A stretch of DNA of 64,000 nt. Origin: Labyrinthula sp. Ha (lineage: Eukaryota; Sar; Bigyra; Labyrinthulida; Labyrinthulaceae). The position numbers were made by a program, and so were the translations under genes. This document shows positions 1 through 12,507 of this stretch, piece by piece. The notes under the pieces are model-generated. The model was given only the letters and a program-made list of their open reading frames with translations, was not told the DNA's origin and did not search any database. The first letter of the stretch is position 1; each line of letters opens with the position of its first letter. Where the stretch lies: positions 372,001 through 436,000 of the forward strand of contig JAALGZ010000021.1 in NCBI GenBank assembly GCA_015227615.1, written 5' to 3'.

Positions 1-234
1 AGGAGAACCTACAACGTACCGGGCCCAGGATCAAGAGCACCAAGCAAAGAAAACTATCTGGAGCAAGCAGCAAGATACCGTGGAACTGCACCAGCTAGAA
101 TAAACCCCTTGACCTTTGTGCGTGAACTTCTTGGACTCACAGGAACATCCACGCAACAGGAAGTTCATCCTTTGGAAATATGGCTGGAACCAACAACTGC
201 ACCTAAAAGATATTACAACCTTAACCAGCAATAG
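1..234 (+). CDS. C-terminal fragment of an unrecognised ORF (cut by window edge)
   Basis: Frame 1 is open from the first base to a TAG at 232-234, giving 77 codons with no start inside the window. The fragment is Pro/Thr/Gln-rich with a motif LTFVRELLGLTG near its middle. Base composition is clearly more GC-rich than the flanking DNA, which suggests a different origin, perhaps a mobile element entering from the left. I recognise no domain. It could be chance openness in GC-richer DNA; the lack of any stop in 77 codons and codon-like texture are the only support. Confidence 0.35.
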   Translation, partial: RRTYNVPGPGSRAPSKENYLEQAARYRGTAPARINPLTFVRELLGLTGTSTQQEVHPLEIWLEPTTAPKRYYNLNQQ

Positions 235-600
235 AACACAGCCCCCTTCTCCCCAAGATACAGAATGACTGGACCTCCCTACCTCCCTAACTCCATCCCT
301 GCCCAAAACATCCAATATCCACATCCTGACCCTGAAACCTGCTGGAACCTTGAAGGTACACCTCCCTGATATCCCTGGAAGTCAAAAAGCATAAAAACTC
401 ACCCATTAAAGCCTTGGATCGACCCAGCTAAAAACCCCGATGTGACAGAAACCCTCAAAACCCTCAGCTTTCCACCTTCCAGATAAAAAACAGCTCAATC
501 CGTGTCATATTCTGCTAGAATGGTCTAAATACATGTCCTTGTAACCCTCAGGAACGATAACAGCGTTATCTGGTGGCCGCCTCGGCCTCCTTGGCTCGCT
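235..600. other. GC-richer non-coding tail next to the partial ORF
   Basis: This stretch keeps the raised GC and C-rich plus strand of the preceding fragment and then drops abruptly to the local AT-rich background at about 600, just after a GGCCGCCTCGGCCTCC run. It looks like the 3' part of the same inserted unit. No reading frame or terminal repeat can be recognised because the other end lies outside the window. Confidence 0.35.
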
Positions 601-1460
601 AGATAAAGATTTCAATCTTTTGTCAATTTCGTTTGATTTTGGATTGAGATTTTGGGAAATCAACATTTTGGGAAATCGAGTATGAATAAACCAGAGTAAT
701 GCAGCCTTGAGCGAATGAAATCAGGTATCCTGGAAAACTGACAAATAAGAACCAGAGAAAAGGACAAGGTATTGATAGCAACAAGAATTATAATAAGTAG
801 TATAATGAAATCTCGATAGGTTAAGAGTGTAGTAAGTACCAGGCTTGTAGAAAGTCAGGCCACTAGGCCCATTTAATCCTTAACTAACTAATGACATTAT
901 TGATTTCATGATTTCAAATTTGGGCCATGTAACCAAAAATCATACTATTCAAGAATTTGGAGGTGGCGGAGTGGAAGAGTGGGCCATTGACTCAAAATCA
1001 GCAAAAAACAAAAAAAGAAAAAACACAAAAAATTGAGAACGGTATTGAGAACCTACTTGAAGACTAAAAGGGCCTAGAAAACTCTCCAAAAATAATTGAA
1101 CTAGAGATATAAGTACATTTTTAAGTTATTTCAGAAAACTAGATGTGCTTACACCTTTCAACGGTTGCAAACGGTTGCTTCAAGTGGTTCAAAAGGACAT
1201 CAGTATTTTCTTATTTTAGAAATTAAAATTTTAAACTTTAGTATATTAAACATAGCAGAAAAAATGTAGTTCCATCTTAGCAACTGTTCTTGCCTTTATA
1301 TTTTCTCGTCAAATTGAATTCAAAGAATAGCTCTTTTTTAATGTAGTTCCTTTTTGAAACTTTGACGAAATATAAAGAAAGCTGAGAATTAAGTGAAGTG
1401 TAATAGAAGATTACAAATAAATGATAAAAATGAAGGAATAATAAAATGTGAAGTTGTCTG
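601..1460. other. Gene-free AT-rich stretch
   Basis: No supported gene, RNA or repeat seen; only short chance ORFs. Confidence 0.5.
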
Positions 1461-1762
1461 ACCCTTGCATAGCGGGGAGCCTTCCATGCTCCCCGCGTCT
1501 TTAACAATGCCCCCATGACTTGGCCTTCCCTCCCCACTCGGCTTTCGATGAAGATGAGGATGGAATTAAATTTTTTCCATAGCTTGAATACGGAAACTTG
1601 GAATTTTTTAAAGAAGTCAATAAATAACTATATGATGTGACATTATAAAAAGCTTAAGAAAATTAAGTTTGAAAGCTATAATTTAAAAGATTTAGATTTT
1701 TGGCAAAATTAAAATTTAAAACTTAAGTGGGTTAATACTTTAATCTAGATACAGTTTTTTTA
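1461..1762 (+). repeat. SINE-like dispersed repeat, copy A
   Basis: About 300 bp that recurs at 26871-27178 in the same orientation. The first 120 bp are nearly identical between copies, sharing CATGCTCCCCGC, CCCCCATGACT and CGATGAAGATGAGGATGGA; the remaining AT-rich part is more diverged but shares AAACTTAAGTGGGTT near its end. The head resembles a tRNA D-arm (pol III A box), best preserved in copy B. Inferred to be a tRNA-derived SINE; the repeat itself is seen directly. Confidence 0.75.
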
Positions 1763-1784
1763 AAACCTTCAACCCTTTTCTTTT

Positions 1785-2050
1785 TTTGTTTTCTTTTTCC
1801 TATTTATTTTGCCAAGGTTTCATTCTTTTTTGTATTCTTTTGCATATTTTTTTTTGTTAAGCTTTCGTTCTTTCTCGAATTCATTTCCCTATTTTTTTTG
1901 TTAACCTTTCAATATTTTTGCATTCATTTTCCTATTTTTTTGTTAGCCTTTCAGCCTTTTTTGTTTTATTTTTCATATTTATTTTGTTAAGCTTTAATTC
2001 ATTCTCGTTTTCTTTTTCCTATCTATTCTGTTAAGCTTTTCTTCATTTTT
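1785..2050 (+). repeat. Degenerate 42-45 bp minisatellite, six units
   Basis: A T-rich tract in which the core GTTAAGCTTT (variants GCCAAGGTTT, GTTAACCTTT, GTTAGCCTTT) recurs at 1811, 1856, 1900, 1942, 1986 and 2030, spacing 45, 44, 42, 44 and 44. Between the cores lies a TTCNTTTTCCTATTTTTT spacer. It begins directly after SINE-like copy A. Confidence 0.8.
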
Positions 2051-5000
2051 GTCTTCACGTTCTTCTAATTTTAACTTCACATTGTTCTTCGTTGCTTCTT
2101 GTTGAAACCTAAGAAATAAAAGAAAGAAGAACACCTACTCAGAGTCAGTGTGAGGCACTACATGCCTCTCATGCTCTTTATAAACCTCTCTTGGAGGCTG
2201 CGATCCTTTGATCGTCTTTTCATTTCCATTTCCATTTCTTGATTGTTGTATTGTTCTTTGGGAATTTAATATGGCATAATTGGCCTTTTTAAAATTGAGT
2301 CAATAGATTACCACGTGTATTTTACACACGTGTAAAAAAGTCAAGTCCTCGTACATGTATATTTATAGGCACTTCGATCTAATTCAAATCTTCTACTTTG
2401 AATTATTCTTAAGGAAGACAGCTAGCTGCCTGTAATAAATATTTTATGCTCTAAAGCGGGCACCAAAATTTGCATAAGCGTAATAGAATGCAAATTTGAG
2501 CTATATTCTTCCTTGTTTGCATTTGATATTATGTTGTTTGCACATGTCACAATATATGTAAAGTATTTATTGTATAAACACATTTCTTAACATATAGCGC
2601 CTATTAAATGAGAAAGATTAATTGTTTAAAGATTCATCAAGAAGAAGCTAAATTAAAGATATTTTTGCTCATAGTAAGATGTAATAATTAGATTCTTGGG
2701 AGCTGTGAATTTGGATTAGTAGCTATTTTACTGCATGGCTCGGTTTTCATCTTTTTCTTGTTGCCGCCTAAGAAAATAATCTTACTCTATATCTCACTAA
2801 AATCTCAAATTTTTTATAGCTATGGGCATTATCAAATCTTGACACAAACGTAATTTAAATGCTCCTTGGAGAGAGGTATTAATCTTCTTATTCCTTTTGA
2901 GTATGAAATGTACTCCCTCAAAGCATTAATACTAACTACACTTTTTCTTGGCCAATCTGTTATAGGGATATTATTACCAATGTAATAGAACAATGCTGCA
3001 TAAATATGAGCATTTATATTCAAAACAAATAACCTGGAAATCACTACTGATTGAGACCGTGATCCTTTATATAAATGCAAAAGGGGAAAGTTAAAGTGTA
3101 GGAATGGTTTCAAGTCAATTTGTTATATCTTAATGAAAGTAATGAAGCTATATTAGATAATTTCTTTGGCAAGAAGTTATATTTTTCTTCTCATTTATTG
3201 AAGACAAAAACTTTTATCATGTTTCTTTCAATCCTTTTCCCTTAATCTTTTTTCTCTGTATTTTATTTGCTAAGTATACTTTTTCTATTGTCATTATTAT
3301 GCTTATGTTCTTAAAATTTAGTTAGATGGGTATAACAATTTTCAATTCATCTGTATTCTTTAATTATAAGTTTAAAATGACCATATCTTTATGAAAAGCA
3401 CTTGAAATACATCATTCCACTTCACCATATTTCACATTATATTGAATTTGGCTACTTGGTACAAAAAGACCATTAAGCCTAAATAACAAAGTCTTATTAT
3501 TAAATCTACTGTTAATTTACTTAGCACTTTTCACTGAAAGAACCAGATCTACCTATCTCTGTGCTCTTAGCAACATTTTTCTATTAAATGAACTATCTAC
3601 TAGCTCCCTCTCCTCCAAGCGCTCCTTGTTAAAATATTTTCACTATTTAGAATGTTTTATTTATTTTTACGTTAATTTAGCCATATTTTGAAACTTGATT
3701 TGAGCTTAACTAGTAGCATGCAAACCCTTTTCGGAAATTTTAAAGTGTTTATGTTAAGTAAAAATGAGTGTAAACTTCTAAGTCAAAAAAACTAAGGTTC
3801 TTCATTCTTAACATTTTGTTAAACACAGGAAGATCTAGCTTTATAGTTAGTGGGTATAAACTCACCAAGATGAAACTGGTAAGTTGAAAAAATGAACTCG
3901 ATAATTTATATTACATATATTTTCTGGAAAATATAACAATGCGGTATCACATATGAAAGTATTCAAAATCCAATTTACACAGGAATTGGATCTCCTCCGT
4001 ATTTTCTTGGATGAGACTGCCTCGGGCATTGGTATCTTTAACTGATAGCTTGAACTTTTATTATTATCTCGTTATTAATTAGAATTGGGAGAATTTTTCA
4101 CAATGGCCTAATCCGACATATTGACGACGAATTCTATCTACCAATTATATTGCTCGGTTTATACTCTAACTATCGCAACGGGATTTTTCCTTAATTGCAT
4201 ATTATAGCTGGTTACTACTACGTTCCTATAGGTCCTAATGGCACATCCCCCTCTTCCCAGAGATGAGATGCTCCTTTGCGTCTGAGAACCGTTCGTGCTC
4301 CAAAGTCTTCTTGTGCCTTGACGGGCTAAGCCTAATTTCCCAGGCATAGTCATCCTTTCTTGAAACCAAAGGTTCTTGAAAATGCCTCTAGTAACACCGT
4401 ACCTTCTCCCAAGGCTTTATTAAATCATTTATGGAAGCATGTCAGTTTCATGCCCTGTTCCTCACGGTCTACCAATAAAACTTTCCTTTTGTCGTAACAC
4501 ATGTACTCGTTTTTCGGTGCTCATTTCCTTCTTGTGCTTAAATAAATAAATATATATATATATATATATATATCTTTGTGCCCGTTGGAACAATCGTCTA
4601 AGGCCTGGGCATATCTTTCCCTTTTGCGTTATCTTTACCCATGACCAGATTTGAATACCTTCCCAACCCAAATTCTGAAGGTATTCAAAGACACAATCCC
4701 AATAACACTTGACTATCCAGATTCCTCTAAACTCTAGTTGGACTACCTGAATCCCAAAATCCATCGCTGAGTTATTCGGTGCCTTGTCATAATGAGTTTC
4801 TACTCCTCGTACAGGGTATTTACCTCAGATCATTCATGAAGGTTCCAACAGTTTGGAGTCCACGTTTGGGTATACCGCCGCTAACGCGTTCCATTTTTTC
4901 GACTATATATCCATGGTGTACCACACCTTTTCAGGAGATGTCACACACACATGCGCATCGGTACCTAACTTTCCCGAAATGTTAATTCAATAATGGGTCA

Positions 5001-5159
5001 CATACTTTGAAATTGTACAAATTACATCTGATGTATATTGAAAACTACGTGTCGACATTCAGAGTCCTGTTTTATTTGGTGTTGCATGGCCCTAAGTTCT
5101 GATTTGGTATAAGCTTCCACCTATTACCTTTCAAACTTTAGCCAAAAGCCATCTACTTT
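2051..5159. other. Gene-free AT-rich stretch with a TA microsatellite
   Basis: No supported gene. It contains a (TA)12 microsatellite at 4550-4573. The left part may hold the lost 3' end of the Gypsy fossil that follows, but no LTR pair could be matched. Confidence 0.5.
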
Positions 5160-8100
5160 TCACTCCTTCTGATTCTCTTCCTGAAAAGCTTCAACCATAG
5201 TTTTTACCAAACTTGGATACTTTCCAAATGTATCAAACATTTTTGATGCGATGTGTACATATTTGGCGGCCTGCTGTCGATATTCTCGTAAGCGGAATTT
5301 GTGTGCCTCAGTATATTGCGTGAGGACCTCTTCGCTTATTAGCATCAGCACCAAATCACAGTTGGCCAAGCGCCTAGCACGTATGAATTGGCTCGGTGTA
5401 AATAACTTTGTTGCCTTTCCAGCTTTTACTATGTAGCATTTCTCTCTCCCCGTCTCCTGAAAACCCAGTGCTCTCAAACGCCGCTGAACAATAAAGTACA
5501 TCATTGCTTTGCTTTTCTGTGGCATGTAATTCATATACCCTCTAAAGTTTCTCATTCTAAAGTTCATAACCAATATATTTAAGATTGAAATTATAATCTG
5601 TGATCATATCACTTGATTTCATTTTCCATTGGGAAAAACGACTAACTTGTCCTTAGTCAGCATATGTTTCTATTCTTGGACCTCCACCTACTCATGCTTC
5701 TTGATCTTAAGCATCTAAAATCTTGATAACCATTCATTTGCAGAAAGTAATCTCCTTATGACATGAACTATTTTCTTTTCCGATTCACTATCCTTATTCT
5801 CAAAATATCATTTGAATAACAGAGGTAAATCTTTGAATTTAACAACAAGCGCTTTCCAGGTATCTCATGTTTCATCGTATCTTTTCCATGTAACACAAGG
5901 TAAAACTTAATAACATTTTATTTTTTTAATATCCGTCAGATAATCCATGGTTAATTATCTTTGATCCTTGGTACAAATTGCTTGTGTATTAGCATTAGGT
6001 ATGCAAGTATATGGGGCCAATGAAACCATTAAGATATATGACACTATTTATTCGTTCGAAGTAATTCCAATACCCGATAAATGAGTTAAGAGATTATTTT
6101 TATTAATTAGTAGTAAACAAAACATCTAGGTCTTCACTTATCATTATTGGCACAATCAACAAGTTTCGCTAACAATCGAACGTATTCTTCTTCATGGAAA
6201 TTTATTTGCAACAATAGTTTGTTGTATGTTTTATGAGCATTGTATCAATGGACGAAGATTTCCCATAGTCCCCCCCCCCTTCAAGTAGTAAATTTTATTA
6301 TGCAATCCACACAACTGGGTTTTCAGTACTTCTACTTCAGTTGCTTCAAAGACTTTTATCGTAGAGCTCAGAGCAACTCTGGTACTTTTTCTTTCAGATA
6401 AAATTCTCAAAGCAGTTTGTTCCTCTAGATCTCTGCATCGTAGATGATATGAATTTATATACAATTGCACCATGATAAATATTTCTTACCAGAATTCTTG
6501 TGCCAGTTCCAGATTTCATATCAAATATTTCAGGTGCTTTAGGATTTCATTGATTTGTACCTTCAAAGCTACAGCTGTTTGACTGTAATATGTTGTCGTG
6601 AAGTGCCAAGTTCCGTTACAGTTTCTTTAAATTTATCCATCAGCATATTCACAAAGTTACTTCCTTGGTCAGTTACCCACATGAATCGCTTTGCTAACTT
6701 AAAGCTATCACTAAAATTTTACAGTCTTGGCAGAAAATCCTTAATTTTTAAAACTATAAAATATCTTAGTTAGGTTATTTCCGTCATAATAACTACAATA
6801 TTCGATACTCATTCAGTTTGATTTTATAAACAGGGAATCAACATATAGAATATCTCTTGCTCTTTAATCTAGCTTAATCAAAATTATTGTAATTATTGCC
6901 ATTAAGGACCATTTTGGGCTATGCATACAATGTAGGTTCATGTGATCAATGGTTCCTTCAATAACTTCTATAATTCTGTTAGCCGCGCATAATTAATTCG
7001 AATAAATGCCCATTTCATTTTTTTCGCCCCATGATAGTTAAATGAATATACATGTATAATAGCCGGATAAATTAGATACTTCGTAATAACATGTTTTACA
7101 CTTTTCCTTAGTAAATATTTAAGTATTTTTATCCTCTATTTACGTTTCCTATACGAAAAACCCATCCATGGCCGTCCATTTTCCCATAACTGTACGGTTA
7201 TTTGATGGATGACGATGAGACACGTCCCAATTATTCTAATCTTCTCTAATATTTTACGTCATTTGTTTTGCTTAACATTGGATCTAAATATTTAAACTGT
7301 TATTTTTCATTTACCACTTCGTGGCTTGGATTCAACCGATATGACAGAATATCAGCAGGAGAGTTTCCATATCCTTCCAAATGATATACATATAAATTTA
7401 TCTGCATAAAACCTGCTGTCAATTTTCCGATGTTCGCGGGTGTGTGCTTTTATTGGCACATCATTGGGTGACAGAATACTTATTAAACTATCATAGTCAG
7501 TAAATAGGAACTTGTGGTGTCCAGTAAAGTACATTTAGTATGGGTATTTTCCTTCTAAGTCATTACAGCTAGGTAAAATTCATTTGATGAAATATTATAG
7601 TTTATCTGGGAGACTGAAGCGAACCATTTTCCACGGGAATTATCCATAAAACCCTTCAAAATGGATCTCCTATATCCACATCCTTAGATGTTTGAATTAT
7701 ATAAAAACACAATGAATGTCACCAACGTCTGAAAAAAATATTCAAATCTTCCTTAAAGTCATAGTAACCTAGGATATTCTTTAGCGACTGTAACCATTCT
7801 TTTATTAACTCATCAAATGCTTGTGTAACTTTCATAATCCAGATAAATAAAATTTTATTTTTCTATAGAATTTTTATGTAACCAATAATCTTGTACTTCT
7901 CTGTTACTGCCTTTCGTGTTTATGAAAATTATGAAATTATAGAACATAAAATGTTAGCATAGTATATAAACTGCGCCAAGTCATGGATATGTCTACGTAT
8001 TGTCCTTTGAAGCAGTCCGCTTACATAAGGTAAGTCAAATCTGAACCCACCATTATTTGGTTTTCGTCTGGAAAATAGCGCTTCACCACAAGTAACGTCA

Positions 8101-10640
8101 CACTTCTCTATATATTTGTCCGCATTTTTATTAATATATTTCAAATACCGGTCAATATATTGTTGCACCTCATTGACATTCTCAGCTATAATTTTGGTAT
8201 CATCTATCCCTTATATCGAATGATGTCACCACAGTCTTGTTAGCGTTAAGACCTCCTCGCTTTCACTTCTAGTAACCAAGTATGATGTGCTACCCTACTC
8301 TTGGATGGTCCCATGATATGAATAGGTTGCCCCCCAATTCGTGGTAAGTGTAAAATAACTTCCAGACTTGTCGGTCCATCGTAAGTGGTCAAACCCGTGT
8401 AATAAATGGAACTTCCCATATAGCTTCATTCCATTTACATGATTGAACTGTAGATCCAACTTTGATAACGTGTTACTTAAATCTCTTTCAACATTTTTTA
8501 ATAGTCTAGAGTCTACCATAAAACGGAATTATTTTATTTCTTTTCGGGGGCTCCCATTACTCTTATCCCCATTTTCGGGTCAGTATCCGCCCATATTATT
8601 GAAGTCATTAGCATCTGCTCCACACTGGTATGAAACAACTGTTCCTGATCTGGTCAAACGGGGCGTTGCTTCATAACACCAACAGATTCTCCGTCCTCCA
8701 AAGTACAATTAATAGGTGTCAAATTTGGTATTTTGGCCGGAGAATTTCTATCACCAGAACAGTCTGTATGACGTTTCAATATCTCGACATGTTCTCTTTT
8801 CTTCTTCTGCGCGTTCTTGAATAAGCTTACACCAATTTCTCTTATCTTATTCTCTATAATACATCTAATTTTTCCCTATTGTCACTAACTGTTTAACCTA
8901 GGTTAGCGCCTTCGCCAAACACCTCAAAATCTATACCGTCATACGAGGTTTCAAAGAACTTAACAGATTTGATTCTATGTAACTATTTAGGCATCCGAAC
9001 TACAAATATACCCCTCTTCTTACTAAAAGGCCAGGTTAATCATTTTTTTCTCATCGTCTAAGACTACTAACTCCTCCATTAACCTTATAAGTCAAGCCAA
9101 TAGGAACTGTAATTTATTGTACTCCTCGTGATCCACCTCCACTTGAGTGTTTAAGCACATATTTTATACTAATGATAATGGGTATAATCCGTAATCTCGT
9201 AGAATTTCGCTTCAAATAATTAACTTGTTCTAGATTGATATGCCCATAAACATCTATGGTACTTCCTTGAAACTAAGTAATTTCCCTTTTAATTCAACCT
9301 GCATATAGCCTATATATCCATATCCCTTTACGAGATATTTTCACCTCCTGCAACTATGACCTTAAATAGGTGCCTCATCCTTATAACTTTGCTACAGATT
9401 TTTATTTAGTACTTATGGTTCTTGTGAGCTCCCCACTATCCAAGAGAACAACAAATATCTTTTTAGTTTTACCACGACATTACATTAACTTGAGCATCTA
9501 CATGGACTAAATTGAAATTATATCTCTCTTGCCCCTGAAGTTATTCTGTACGTGGGATAACTTTACTACTTCCATCTTAAAATCTTTGCCCTTGTCATTT
9601 TCTTAATCGTGTTTAAATTTGATTCATATACCTCTACTTCTTCTCGTTCAGTTCCTTCAATACTATACACTTCATGTGTATCTAGAACTGACTTCGTTAT
9701 TTTTTTTTCTTAGTTTTCTTCCCTTTTTCTATTCCTTATGCGCTTCATATCTTGTCTGCACCTCTTCCAACGTGGGTTTCTCTAGAGGCGCTTGATTAAT
9801 GTGTTTCCTGAAACACCTTGCTTCTGGATGCCCATATTTATTGCAGCAAGTTCATATCCAGATATGCCCAGCTAAATCTTCGAGCGAAATCTTGTTGCAG
9901 CTCACTTCCTCCTGTTGGTCAATATGAAGTTTACTTCATTCATAAATTTTTTCCCTTCTCCTTGTTTCTTATGAATCACATATTCTTTTTTCAACATATC
10001 TATAACCCTGTTTGGAAGGCATTCCATTAAATATTCTTTAACAGTTGATCTGCCCTTTGCCTTCAGATCTGGTATTAAAGATAGGTCTTCTTTGAACATG
10101 CTAGCATATAGTAGTAAGAGATCTAATATTAAACAGACAATAGCCTTATTTTTTTTTGCCTTGGTTGGCATTTCAGCCAATGGTTTTTCAACTTGAATGA
10201 ACAAAATATTCACCACATATTCTTATTTAAGTTGATGATCGAACTCACTCCTTCTTCTTTGCAGGTCCTTCGCTAACTTCAAGTCGAGCATCCTTTCTTT
10301 CTTGAGCAAATCTTTCAATAGCAAAATTATACCTTAATTTGCTCTCGTCCTTTCTTGCTCGTCTAATTTCTGAAACATTTCTTCTTCTAACTTTCTCTTA
10401 AGGCGAACCTCCATATGTTCGACCTCATCCCTTCTCTTGTATTCATACACAAAGTACCTAATACCATCGGGATCTCGTTTTTCACGAACATGAATATCCC
10501 CCTTTTACATTAGGCAAAAATTATTTAACAGCCAGTTAATACATTTAATCATTAATTGCCTGCTTAAGATATTGGAAACTTGTTTCGCATTAAAACTCCT
10601 ATTCTTCGGTGTTGAATCGTCTTCACTCATGCCTCAAATC
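5160..10640 (-). mobile_element. Decayed Ty3/Gypsy retroelement (fossil)
   Basis: Minus-strand remnants occur in the order expected for Ty3/Gypsy. A gag-like region lies at about 10.64-9.80 kb, with a zinc-knuckle signature NKYGHPEARC near 9.84 kb. A protease LLDSG motif is near 9.45 kb. Reverse transcriptase with GFDHLRWTDKSGSYFTL is at about 8.5-8.3 kb. RNase H with FTDYDSLISIL and IKAHTREH is at about 7.5-7.3 kb. Integrase with WVTDQGSNFVN is near 6.67 kb. A 137-codon tail at 5160-5573 may hold the chromodomain-like end (IASKMFDTFGKYPSLVKTMV). Integrase after RNase H distinguishes it from Copia. The element is heavily broken, with many interruptions, and I could not match LTRs, so it is old. 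Confidence 0.8.
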
Positions 10641-11501
10641 TACAAGTAGCTAATAACTGTTACAACTATTCCTCTTAAAATATTTTTTGGAGCTAATACT
10701 CTCTTTGTTACCCTCTCCTTCGAGATAAATCCTTCATAAAGCAGGCAAGGACTGCTGTGACTTAGTACTTGCTGTCTTTAATCTTTCGAAAAAACCAAAA
10801 TTGCAATAATGAGGGTTCTTGGTCTTATTTATTTTTACTGTTAAGATACACAAGCTGAATATGTTGAAGACAAATAAATTTGATAGCGGTTTCACGTTTT
10901 AGGTTATTTTTTGCTAATCATTAAAAAGTATAATGGTCAAGTGTTGCAAAATTTCTGAGCCCAATACTGAATTACTATTACCTAAGACTGAAGAAAATAT
11001 ATCAATATAACCCTAAGACCTTCAAATAGAGCACTTTCGCTTTATGACATATAATAGCTAGGAGGAAAATAGATATACTCGTCTTTAACACTGTTCTTTC
11101 TATCGTTACTATTATATTCTACTTTCAAAAATACTACTATAGACAATGTACAGCCCCGGTTACTAGATATATTAAGCTTTATATCTAGATATAAAAAATC
11201 CCTTGTTTTATCTTTAACAGACCCAAATAATGGATATTTCACCATCTGCACTCGATACTTCGTGTAGCTGGGCAAACAACCCTTTCATCTCATCAATTTA
11301 AAACGTTTGGTCAGCTGTTTGTTTGGATATTCCTGTTAGAAGTATTTTCTTGCATGATAAAAGGTTTTAAGAATAGTTTATCGAATTATTGTGTTTGATT
11401 TATCTCTTGTTTAACTTTCTAGCAAAGAATAACTTAGATTAATTTAGATTGGAAGAAATCAATATGGAATTACCACGTATCAACTCTAGAAACCGTTTTA
11501 A
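10641..11501. other. Intergenic stretch upstream of RFC2
   Basis: AT-rich, no supported gene. It must hold the 5' flank of the Gypsy fossil and the promoter of the RFC2 gene; no specific promoter motif is convincing. Confidence 0.4.
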
Positions 11502-12473
11502 ATGAAATCAGAAAAACCGTGGGTGGAAAAGTACAGACCCCAAAGCCTCTCTGAAGTAGTAGGGAATCAAGAAATAATATCGCGTTTACAAACTATATCA
11601 GTTCAAGGCAATTGCCCACATATTTTGCTCTCAGGTTCCCCAGGATGTGGAAAAACGACTTCAATTTTCTGTTTGGCCAGACAAATGCTTGGATCATCAT
11701 TCAAAAATGCAGTTCTAGAACTGAACGCATCAGATGATAGAGGTATAGCGGTTGTTAGAAATCAAATAAAGGAATTTGCAAAGAAACAAGTAACTCTTCC
11801 GCCTGGAAAACATAAAATCATCATTCTAGATGAGGCAGATTCGATGACTCCAAGTGCGCAGCAAGCGCTAAGAAGAACGATGGAGTTACATGCAAAAACA
11901 ACTCGCTTTGCTTTGGCATGTAATGTAAGCTCAAAAATAATAGAGCCTATTCAAAGTCGGTGCGCAATTATTAGGTTCTCAAGACTTTCTAGAGAAGAAA
12001 TTTTGACTCGTTTAGTTTTCATATGCGAAAAAGAAAAGATAGATTATACAAAAAAAGGTCTTGCTGCTATTTTGTTTACTTCTGAAGGTGATCTACGTAA
12101 CGCGATTAATACATTACAAGCTGCATTTAGCGGTTTTGGTGTTGTGAATGAGGAAAATGTGTACAAAGTCTGCGATGAACCACATCCGGGGATCATAGAG
12201 AAAATAGTTTCATGCTGCTTGAAGAAAGAAATTGACCTTGCAATTGGCGGATTTATTAAGCTATATGAAGATGGGTACGCAGTGCAGGATTTGATAGGAG
12301 TAATAGCTCGTGTAGTTCGCGAAATGGATCATAAAGTATTACCTGAGAAAACAAAATTAGAATTCTTGAAAGAAATTGGATTCACGACGTCTACGATAAA
12401 TGATGGAGTAGCTACAAAACTCCAACTTACTGGATTAGCAGGGAGATTGTGTTTAATATCAAGTAAGAGTTAA
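11502..12473 (+). CDS. RFC2: Replication factor C small subunit (RFC2/Rfc4 type)
   Basis: A 323-residue AAA+ clamp-loader subunit that, with its RFC partners, uses ATP to load PCNA onto primed DNA in the nucleus. The N-terminal RFC box PWVEKYRP is at residues 6-13, Walker A GSPGCGKTT at 45-53, Walker B IIILDEADSM near 105-115, and the SRC arginine-finger motif PIQSRCA near residue 150. The sequence is closest to the RFC2 (yeast Rfc4) branch, with LELNASDDRGI, VTLPPGKHKIIILDEADSM and ENVYKVCDEPHP; the length is typical or slightly short. Single exon, ATG start. It heads the 11.5-20.2 kb gene island, 34 bp upstream of the next gene on the same strand. The Walker A cysteine (GCGKT rather than GTGKT) is unusual but compatible with function. 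Confidence 0.96.
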   Translation: MKSEKPWVEKYRPQSLSEVVGNQEIISRLQTISVQGNCPHILLSGSPGCGKTTSIFCLARQMLGSSFKNAVLELNASDDRGIAVVRNQIKEFAKKQVTLPPGKHKIIILDEADSMTPSAQQALRRTMELHAKTTRFALACNVSSKIIEPIQSRCAIIRFSRLSREEILTRLVFICEKEKIDYTKKGLAAILFTSEGDLRNAINTLQAAFSGFGVVNEENVYKVCDEPHPGIIEKIVSCCLKKEIDLAIGGFIKLYEDGYAVQDLIGVIARVVREMDHKVLPEKTKLEFLKEIGFTTSTINDGVATKLQLTGLAGRLCLISSKS

Positions 12474-12507
12474 GATTGTTTGTTCTTGATTTGGGGGTTT
12501 ATTTCTT

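Noticed and set aside
2296-2340. ACACGTGT-rich inverted repeat
   Set aside because: Imperfect, short and AT-rich; no better than expected in this composition.
5160-5573. 137-codon ORF as an independent host gene
   Set aside because: It lies in line with the Gypsy fossil, on the same strand and just past its integrase, and its end resembles a chromodomain tail, so it is treated as part of the element.
6270-6279. C10 homopolymer inside the Gypsy fossil
   Set aside because: Simple homopolymer, possibly a sequencing artefact; no function implied.
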